Source: Planctomycetota bacterium
GTDB lineage: Bacteria > Planctomycetota > Phycisphaerae > WQYP01
Reading direction: 5' to 3'
Length of the DNA stretch: 7,134 nt
NCBI GenBank assembly: GCA_021805585.1
Contig: JAJZEY010000560.1
Coordinates: 1 to 7,134, forward strand
The notes under the pieces are model-generated. The model had not been told where the DNA came from, made no database searches, and worked only from the letters and a program-made list of their open reading frames with translations. This document shows, one piece after another, positions 1 to 5,136 of this stretch (the stretch's first letter is position 1; each line of letters begins with the position of its first letter). The position numbers and the translations under genes are program-made.

Positions 1-9
1 CAGCATGCC

Positions 10-1149
10 TTAGCGCTGGGCAACAAGTTCAAACGCGGCCAGCGCTTCATCATCGGTTACGGAAGTGTATTGCACGCGACCGGTATCTTTCCAATAGGCG
101 TGTTCCGGCCCCACGCCGGGGTAATCAAGTCCGGCGCTGATACTGTGCACGTCCGCGGTCTGACCGTCCGGGTCTTGCAGCACATAGGAAAGCGACCCGT
201 GAAGCACGCCAGGATTGCCCATGCTAAGCGAGGCTGAATGCTGGCCCAGGTCACGGCCGCGGCCACCCGCTTCCACGCCAACAAGCCGCACGGGCGTATC
301 ATTGACGAATGGATAAAACATGCCCGCCGCATTGGAACCGCCGCCCACGCAGGCCACTACGCAATCCGGCAGGCGGCCGAACATGCTCATGGCCTGTTCG
401 CGAGTTTCCTGACCGATAACACTTTGAAAATCACGTACTATGCGAGGAAACGGGTGCGGACCGACCACAGACCCGATGATGTAATGGGTATGTTCAACAG
501 AACCCATCCAGTCGCGCATTGCTTCGTTGGTGGCGTCCTTAAGAGTACGCGAGCCGGATTCAACACTTACCACGCGCGTGCCTAGCAGCCTCATTCGGAA
601 TACATTCAGTTCCTGGCGCCGGATATCCTCGGAACCCATGTACACATCGCAGGACATGCCGAAAGCCGCCGCCGCGGTTGCGGTGGCCACACCATGCTGC
701 CCGGCTCCGGTTTCGGCGATTATCCGCTTTTTACCCATGCGAACGGTAAGCAATCCCTGGCCGATGGTGTTGTTGATTTTATGGGCACCGGTGTGGGCAA
801 GGTCTTCGCGCTTAAGAAAAATCTTTGCCCCACCGGCATATTCGGTCAGTCGTTTGGCGAAATAAAGCCGCGTGGGCCGACCGGCGAATTCGCGCAGGTA
901 ATATTCAAACTGTCGGCGAAATTCCGGGTCACGAATGGCGCGTTCATATTCCTCTGCAAGCTGTTGCACAGCAATCATAAGTGTTTCAGGTACATATGCC
1001 CCGCCATAGGGTCCAAAATGCCCCAGTGAGTCCGGCACGTTTCCGGAGGCTTTGCCGATAGCAGGGTCCACGATGGTTCGCGAGGAAAGCCGTCTTGCGG
1101 CCTCTGCGCGGTTCATGGCGGAAGATGGTGAAGATGCGGTTTGTGTCAT
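10..1149 (-). CDS. trpB: Tryptophan synthase beta chain (TrpB), ended early by an in-frame TAA
   Basis: Cytoplasmic PLP enzyme that condenses indole with L-serine to make L-tryptophan, normally in an alpha2beta2 complex with TrpA. Numbering from ATG 1149 (379 residues): the [13 protein letters not shown] family start is near 46-58; [10 protein letters not shown] holds the PLP lysine K124; ETGAGQHG holds the catalytic Glu E146; GGGSNA at 269-274 binds the PLP phosphate; VGVEAGG holds E293. I chose ATG 1149 because AAAGGG lies 9 bases upstream. A TTG at 1167 would extend the frame by six codons, but it has no ribosome site and sits at the predicted transcription start. About 40 residues precede the conserved core, longer than usual. 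The frame stops after [14 protein letters not shown], where TrpB normally continues EG(I/M)(I/L)PALES for about 50 more residues, including the SGRGDKD loop that contacts PLP. The codons after the stop read G-M-L in the same frame, so this looks like GAA changed to TAA. Family identity is certain; whether the gene works is not. Confidence 0.93.
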   Translation of the reverse strand: MTQTASSPSSAMNRAEAARRLSSRTIVDPAIGKASGNVPDSLGHFGPYGGAYVPETLMIAVQQLAEEYERAIRDPEFRRQFEYYLREFAGRPTRLYFAKRLTEYAGGAKIFLKREDLAHTGAHKINNTIGQGLLTVRMGKKRIIAETGAGQHGVATATAAAAFGMSCDVYMGSEDIRRQELNVFRMRLLGTRVVSVESGSRTLKDATNEAMRDWMGSVEHTHYIIGSVVGPHPFPRIVRDFQSVIGQETREQAMSMFGRLPDCVVACVGGGSNAAGMFYPFVNDTPVRLVGVEAGGRGRDLGQHSASLSMGNPGVLHGSLSYVLQDPDGQTADVHSISAGLDYPGVGPEHAYWKDTGRVQYTSVTDDEALAAFELVAQR

Positions 1150-1172
1150 AGCCTTAGGCCCTTTCAATAAAT

Positions 1173-1202
1173 ATCATAGGTGCGGCGGCCCGGTTTTGCC
1201 AA
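1173..1202 (-). promoter_or_regulatory. Sigma-70-type promoter for trpB
   Basis: On the minus strand, TTGGCA (1197-1202, five of six matches to TTGACA) is followed after 18 bases by TATGAT (1173-1178, five of six matches to TATAAT). Transcription would start near 1164-1166, giving a 5' leader of about 16 bases that holds AAAGGG and leads straight into ATG 1149. Such a leader has no room for an attenuator, T-box or leader peptide. An 8-base palindrome, ACCGCGGT (1204-1211), lies just upstream of the -35 box and might be an operator, but it is too short to call. Confidence 0.5.
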
Positions 1203-1400
1203 GACCGCGGTTGATGTCGCGCCTGCAAGGGATGCCGCCGTTAATCGGGATTTGGCCAACTGCCCGCTTCACGACTTTTTGAACTAAGCTGGGCCACCCA
1301 ACCGGCGATTTGAAGCGAATGAGGACATCCGCGCCCTCGGGAAAATCCATGGTTCGCAAGAAACATGACGGGGCAGAGTCGACGGCCATCGGTTATCGGG
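1203..1400. other. Divergent intergenic region between trpB and the MFS gene, no gene seen
   Basis: This is the central part of the roughly 370-base gap between the two divergent starts. Short open frames cross it on both strands (for example a 71-codon frame at 1174-1389 on the minus strand), but none has a ribosome-binding site, a recognisable family motif or a run of Trp codons expected of a trp leader peptide. I see no strong hairpin followed by a T-run, no RNA gene and no repeat. Confidence 0.5.
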
Positions 1401-1430
1401 TTGTCGGGAAGCGGGCCGGGGCTTTAGAAT
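1401..1430 (+). promoter_or_regulatory. Candidate promoter for the MFS gene
   Basis: TTGTCG (1401-1406, a weak -35) is followed after 18 bases by TAGAAT (1425-1430, one mismatch to TATAAT). A start near 1437 would leave a leader of about 80 bases before ATG 1516. The -10 box overlaps an upstream in-frame ATG at 1429, which argues against that ATG being the real start. The weak -35 keeps confidence low. Confidence 0.35.
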
Positions 1431-1515
1431 GCGGACGGCAATATTTTGCACGGCTGCAATTGCGATGGGCTTTGGAGCCTGCTGGCATGAACGGCGGTCT
1501 AAAACAAGGTTACTC

Positions 1516-2751
1516 ATGCCTTCAGAAATCAACATGTCCGGTTCCTCGGCAGCGGAAGATAAGCGCCAGCACTGGCTGACTCAGGATGTCTGGCTTATTT
1601 CGCTCTCCGCCTGTTTTGCCGACCTTGGCTATCAATCGGTACTGGCGGTTTTCCCTTTGTTTCTGGTACTGGTGCTGCATCAGCCAGTGTGGGTGTTCGC
1701 CTTGGCGACCGCAATAGCTTATGGCCCCGGGGCGATTTTTGCATTGATTGGCGGAAAGCTGGGCGACCGGTTTGGCCAAAAACGAGTCGCCCTGTTCGGC
1801 AATCTCCTTATTCCACTGTTGTCATTTTCCGGACTGGCTTCCACCTCGGCGGCCGCCGTGGCGTTGTTCTGTGGCGGCTGGTGGGCGAGAAATTTCCGTT
1901 CCCCCCCCCGCCGGGGCATGATGGTTGAAGCTGTACACGCGGACGATCGGGGCAAAGCGTTCGGCTTTCTGCATGCACTGGACATTGGGGGCGGCTTTCT
2001 GGCGGCACTGGGAACTATGCTGCTTTTTTGGGCTGCGATTAAAATAAAATATATTTTTCTGCTGACCATTATTCCCCTCCTTATGTCCAGCGTGTGGCTT
2101 ATGTTTTCGCGAATGGGCAGACGCCCCTCAATTGAGGCATCTGGCGGTCCGATGCCATCGCCAATTCCGATGTCCGCACAGCACAAGTCGCTTTACCGGC
2201 GGCTGCTGATTGCCACGGCCCTGTATGGGTTTAGTTCATTTAGCTTTGGTTTTCCAATTTTGACGGTGGATCAATCCAGCCACAGCCGCGTGATGGCGGT
2301 GCTCTCTTATGTGGTATTTTTCGGGTTTTCCGCAGCCACGGGTTTAATCGTAGGCCGGGTCGGCAAAAAGCGAAGTGTGACGGCCTTGGCGCTGGGCGGG
2401 TATCTTGCCGGTGGTGTGGGCTGTGCCGGCATGGCCCTGGTATGGGCCAGTGGAGGAAACAGTCTGTTTTATTATCCGGTCGCGGCTGTCATGGGGTTAG
2501 CCCTGGGTGTGATTGAAACAATGGAACCAGCAATTATTTCGCGTATCATCCCAAAAGGCAGCACCGGCAGCGGCATGGGATCGCTGACTGCAATGCGGAG
2601 CATTGGACTGTTTGCAGCCAATCTGATGATGGGAATTATTTATCAGACGGGCAAATCCTGGACATGGCCCTACGCCTACGCCGCCCTGCTGGCCGCACTG
2701 GCTGCGGGGATTGCCCTTTCGGTGCGGTCTGCTGAAACCGCGGCCGGCTGA
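1516..2751 (+). CDS. Major facilitator superfamily (MFS) transporter
   Basis: Inner-membrane secondary transporter of 411 residues, probably with 12 helices; the substrate cannot be told. Residues 79-91 carry the MFS motif A loop between helices 2 and 3 (GGKLGDRFGQKRV). A degenerate copy, VGRVGKKR, sits at the equivalent place in the second half (about 279-286), as expected from the internal duplication of the fold. Residues 125-162 (RNFRSPPRRGMM followed by DDRGKAFGF and the ALDIGGG helix) resemble the region after helix 4 in MFS proteins that have an RxxRxPxRD and RGxAFGF pattern. A hydrophilic linker (about 198-222) separates the two halves. I chose ATG 1516 because AAGG lies 6 bases upstream. 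An in-frame ATG at 1429 would add 29 residues but overlaps the predicted -10 box; ATG 1534 is another option. The gene contains a C9 run at 1901-1909. It ends 55 bases before the methyltransferase gene on the same strand. Confidence 0.85.
   Translation: MPSEINMSGSSAAEDKRQHWLTQDVWLISLSACFADLGYQSVLAVFPLFLVLVLHQPVWVFALATAIAYGPGAIFALIGGKLGDRFGQKRVALFGNLLIPLLSFSGLASTSAAAVALFCGGWWARNFRSPPRRGMMVEAVHADDRGKAFGFLHALDIGGGFLAALGTMLLFWAAIKIKYIFLLTIIPLLMSSVWLMFSRMGRRPSIEASGGPMPSPIPMSAQHKSLYRRLLIATALYGFSSFSFGFPILTVDQSSHSRVMAVLSYVVFFGFSAATGLIVGRVGKKRSVTALALGGYLAGGVGCAGMALVWASGGNSLFYYPVAAVMGLALGVIETMEPAIISRIIPKGSTGSGMGSLTAMRSIGLFAANLMMGIIYQTGKSWTWPYAYAALLAALAAGIALSVRSAETAAG
1901..1909 (+). repeat. Nine-C homopolymer inside the MFS gene
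   Basis: Nine consecutive C bases encode part of Ser-Pro-Pro-Arg in the loop after predicted helix 4. With nine C the frame is intact. With eight it reads into TGA four codons past the tract (GCC GGG GCA TGA), and with ten it also meets TGA within seven codons. The tract is therefore a potential slippage site or a place for sequencing error. Confidence 0.9.
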
Positions 2752-2806
2752 AGAGCGATATAGAGGTCGGTAGGCCAAAGATCGACAGGAAAATTGGAAA
2801 AGCCTT

Positions 2807-4189
2807 ATGCGCCACAAAACACGCCATTCGGAAGGAAAACCACATTCACGAAAGCCAGCGGCGGAAGACAATTCGGGCGATTCGCGCCACGAATCGCAGC
2901 GAAAGCCGGATGATGACCCGCCGGACTGGGCTGGAAACGGGCCGGAAATCGCCGGCGATGACTCGGAAGAAAGACCCGTCGCCGGTGCCAAAGGCCGCAT
3001 GGTACCGTTGTCGCACAGCGGACCATTGCCATGGGTGCAACTGCGCAACGTGGTATATGGCACATCGGTTTTTCGTAAAATGATTGGCCGCATCGCCAAC
3101 GGCTTGCGCGCCGGTGATATGGTCAGTGTATATGACCGGGACGGCGTGCCCTTCGGAACCGCTGTATATAACAGCCAGGCCCCTATAGCACTTCGCATGA
3201 TTGAATTCGGCGCAACTCCGGTAGATGAAACTTTTTTAGAACAGCGGCTGGAACGGGCTGTCCACTTTCGCCGGGAAATTTTGAAACTAGATGCCTTCAC
3301 CAATGCGTACCGCATCACCCATGCGGAAGGCGATGGCCTGCCGGGGCTGATTATTGACCGACTGGGCGATACAGCGGTAGTGGAATTTTTTTCGCTGGCT
3401 ATGCACCGCCGTCGGGAGCGAATCGAAAAGTCGCTTCTTTCTTTGCTGGATATCAAACGGGTGATTTTCCGCGCGGATACCGCCGTGCAGGCGACGGAAG
3501 GCTTTTTTATGCCTGCGGCCAAAATCGGGCCAGTTGCGGGCGGTATTATTACGGAGAACGCGCTGCGCTTTGCGGTGGACCCGGCCGGTGGACATAAGAC
3601 AGGCTTTTTTTGTGACCAGCGCGATAATCGGCAGCGACTGACTCAGTTTACCGCCGGAGCGCAAGTTCTCGACCTGTGCTGCTACAGCGGGGGCTTCGGA
3701 ATATATGCGATCGCACTGGGAAATGCCGCAAATGTGACGGCAGTTGACCTTGACGAAAACGCGATTGAACTGGCCCGGCGCAACGCCAACCTGAATAAAA
3801 TACCTGCGGCACGCTACCAGACAGTTCACGCCGACAGTTTTCCCTATCTGCGGCAGATGAAACAAAACGGACGGTCTTTTGACACTGTTATTCTGGATCC
3901 TCCAAAACTGATTCCGCAACGGGCCGATTTTGCCGATGGGCGCCAGGCCTATTTTGACCTGAACAAGCTGGGCATGGGGGTGGTCAAGCCGGGCGGCCTT
4001 CTGGTAACCTGTTCATGCAGCGGATTGTTGGACATATCTGAGTTTATGAATGTATTAAAGGGCGCGGCCCGCAGCGCGCAGCGGCGGGTGCAGATATTTC
4101 AGATCACCGGGCCAGGCCCGGACCATCCGGTGATGACCGAGTTTCTGGAGGGACTTTATCTAAAGTGCATCTGGTGCCGAATCTGGTAA
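2807..4189 (+). CDS. rlmI: RlmI-like class I SAM-dependent 23S rRNA (cytosine-C5) methyltransferase
   Basis: A 460-residue protein expected to methylate cytosine at C5 in 23S rRNA (C1962 in the E. coli numbering of RlmI). Residues 1-64 are a charged, low-complexity tail rich in H, K, R, D, E, S and P, without family similarity that I recognise. From about 75 (PWVQLRNV) to 130 lies the PUA-like RNA-binding domain, then a linking domain with EGDGLPGLIIDR (174-185). The Rossmann methyltransferase part has HKTGFFCDQRDNR (263-275), SAM motif I VLDLCCYSGGFG (287-298), acidic motif AVDLDENA (312-319), ILDPPK (362-367) and TCSCSG (401-406), whose C404 aligns with the catalytic Cys. The end, DHPVMTEFLEGLYLK then CRIW, matches the RlmI terminus, so the C-terminus is complete. 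ATG 2807 has GGAAAAG a few bases upstream. ATG 2999, with AAAGG only 4 bases away, would give 396 residues, the length of E. coli RlmI. The longer form is preferred because its codons look coding, but the start is uncertain. Family is firm; the exact target base is inferred. Confidence 0.88.
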   Translation: MRHKTRHSEGKPHSRKPAAEDNSGDSRHESQRKPDDDPPDWAGNGPEIAGDDSEERPVAGAKGRMVPLSHSGPLPWVQLRNVVYGTSVFRKMIGRIANGLRAGDMVSVYDRDGVPFGTAVYNSQAPIALRMIEFGATPVDETFLEQRLERAVHFRREILKLDAFTNAYRITHAEGDGLPGLIIDRLGDTAVVEFFSLAMHRRRERIEKSLLSLLDIKRVIFRADTAVQATEGFFMPAAKIGPVAGGIITENALRFAVDPAGGHKTGFFCDQRDNRQRLTQFTAGAQVLDLCCYSGGFGIYAIALGNAANVTAVDLDENAIELARRNANLNKIPAARYQTVHADSFPYLRQMKQNGRSFDTVILDPPKLIPQRADFADGRQAYFDLNKLGMGVVKPGGLLVTCSCSGLLDISEFMNVLKGAARSAQRRVQIFQITGPGPDHPVMTEFLEGLYLKCIWCRIW

Positions 4190-4219
4190 GTCAACAGGCC
4201 GCACAATTGTCCGCGTGAG

Positions 4220-4250
4220 AACCGGGACAGACTAACGCGAAAGCCCGGTT
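4220..4250. repeat. Inverted repeat between convergent genes, possible weak terminator
   Basis: AACCGGG (4220-4226) and CCCGGTT (4244-4250) can form a 7-base-pair stem around a 17-base loop, spanning the end of the minus-strand membrane-protein gene and lying 31 bases after the methyltransferase stop. Neither strand has a T-run directly after the stem (the nearest on the plus strand begins about 22 bases later), so it is at most a weak or factor-assisted terminator. Confidence 0.25.
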
Positions 4251-4819
4251 TCCATCGATTCGATTTCCGATTTTTTGACACCCATCAGACCAACCGTTAA
4301 GCCCGCATCCCGCAGCATACGGTTCGATTTGGTAATTAATACAAGCAGGGAAATCAGGCCAAGAATGGACAAGAACTGCGCCACCACATACAGCCACGCC
4401 CAACGGCTGCCACACGCCTCCGCTAAACGGTAAAGAGCTATTAAATAAAATACCACCATTACAAGATAACCCAATCCGCCAATCAAAAGAACAACCGGGA
4501 GAACAACCGAGCCGGCCGACGGGCGCAAGACCGCGACAACTGCCACCAGTAGAACGCCCGATATAAAGATCAGCACCAGCCGGAGGAGCCTGCGTTGTGC
4601 CCAGGCAATCGCCACAACTCCGGCTGCAGTACCGGCGGGCGATTCACCGGCGGCAAGCTGATCCAGCAACATCTGCTTTCCGGCGGCCGACACGCGTTTG
4701 CCCTGAAATGTAACCAATTCGTCAACGGGCACCCATTCGCCCGATATTTCGCATTGCGCCATGGGCGCGGCCGACTGATTCGCGGGGTCGACATTGGACT
4801 TTCCAAAATTCTGGTCCAT
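4232..4819 (-). CDS. Small membrane protein of unknown function with a degenerate zinc-ribbon-like N-terminus
   Basis: A 195-residue protein that I cannot assign to a named family. Residues 21-59 (AQCEISGEWVPVDELVTFQG, then KRVSAAGKQMLLDQLAAGE) have the layout of a short N-terminal domain seen ahead of membrane segments in some Planctomycetota-type proteins. In those, CxxCG and CxxC pairs bind zinc; here only C23 remains, with SG and SAAG in place of the other cysteines. Three hydrophobic segments follow, at about 79-98, 105-130 and 142-163. The tail NRMLRDAGLTVGLMG (166-180) resembles an LR-x-AG-x-x-VGLMG ending that I recall from small bacterial membrane proteins, an uncertain memory. I chose ATG 4819 because TAAGG lies 9 bases upstream. 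The frame stays open to an ATG at 4957, but that Arg/Ser-rich extension has no ribosome site. The gene faces the methyltransferase tail-to-tail with a 42-base gap and ends in TAG. Confidence 0.75.
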   Translation of the reverse strand: MDQNFGKSNVDPANQSAAPMAQCEISGEWVPVDELVTFQGKRVSAAGKQMLLDQLAAGESPAGTAAGVVAIAWAQRRLLRLVLIFISGVLLVAVVAVLRPSAGSVVLPVVLLIGGLGYLVMVVFYLIALYRLAEACGSRWAWLYVVAQFLSILGLISLLVLITKSNRMLRDAGLTVGLMGVKKSEIESMETGLSR

Positions 4820-5045
4820 AAGCGTACGCCTTATTTTAGAGCTTTGTCTGCACTTACTCGGACGACTGGCGGAGACTCCACCATTCGCATACCGGCAATT
4901 CCGTCGCGGGGCTCTGCCTGGATGCGAGGTCAGGGGCCCGCCTGTAGAGGCGGCCAAGTCGGCGTATCATATCCGCTGGTGTACAAGATTGAAATGTTCG
5001 ATTGCCGGCGCGCCCGGCAGGAATTGGCAAACCAGGCCGCCCAGT
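4820..5045. other. Gene-free stretch upstream of the small membrane protein gene
   Basis: About 225 bases between the membrane-protein start and the glnN terminator hold no convincing gene. On the minus strand, TATGAT (4966-4971) is a good -10 box, but the best upstream partner (TTCAAT, 16 bases away) is poor. If used, it would give a leader of about 140 bases. A small hairpin, CCGCCT-GTAG-AGGCGG (4938-4953), lies inside that would-be leader and has no T-run after it. Short open frames here look like by-products of GC-rich sequence. Confidence 0.4.
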
Positions 5046-5081
5046 AAAAAAGGGCCGATCCGGCCTTTGCCGGATCGACCC
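5046..5081 (-). terminator. Strong intrinsic terminator of glnN
   Basis: Read on the minus strand, GGGTCGATCCGGC (5069-5081) pairs with GCCGGATCGGCCC (5052-5064) over 13 positions, with one G-U wobble, around a 4-base AAAG loop, followed directly by six T (5046-5051). This is a textbook Rho-independent terminator, starting 56 bases after the glnN stop codon. On the plus strand the stem is preceded by A and not followed by T, so it acts only for glnN. Confidence 0.92.
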
Positions 5082-5105
5082 TGTGGGTTTAATCCAAGGA
5101 TATCA

Positions 5106-5123
5106 TCAGTGGAAAACCACTGA
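5106..5123 (-). repeat. Small perfect hairpin in the glnN 3' untranslated region
   Basis: TCAGTGG (5106-5112) and CCACTGA (5117-5123) form a perfect 7-base-pair stem with a 4-base loop (UUUU in the glnN transcript). It lies 13 bases after the glnN stop and 25 bases before the main terminator stem. With no T-run after it, it is not a terminator by itself; it may protect the 3' end of the message or be chance. Confidence 0.6.
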
Positions 5124-5136
5124 CCAAAGCCGCTGC

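Noticed and set aside
1174..1389. A 71-codon minus-strand frame just upstream of trpB, considered as trpF remnant or leader peptide
   Set aside because: It has no ribosome site, only one Trp, no TrpF motifs, and it spans the predicted trpB promoter.
2497..3522. A 341-codon open frame on the minus strand across the MFS and methyltransferase genes
   Set aside because: It covers two conserved plus-strand genes and their gap, and its translation is Ser/Arg/Pro-rich without recognisable motifs.
4833..4838. TAAAAT on the minus strand as a -10 box for the small membrane protein gene
   Set aside because: Transcription from it would start after the TAAGG ribosome site, and no -35 box lies at a suitable distance.
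4820..4957. A 46-residue N-terminal extension of the small membrane protein from ATG 4957
   Set aside because: There is no ribosome site before it and the sequence is Arg/Ser/Pro-rich like translated non-coding GC-rich DNA, while ATG 4819 has TAAGG at good spacing.
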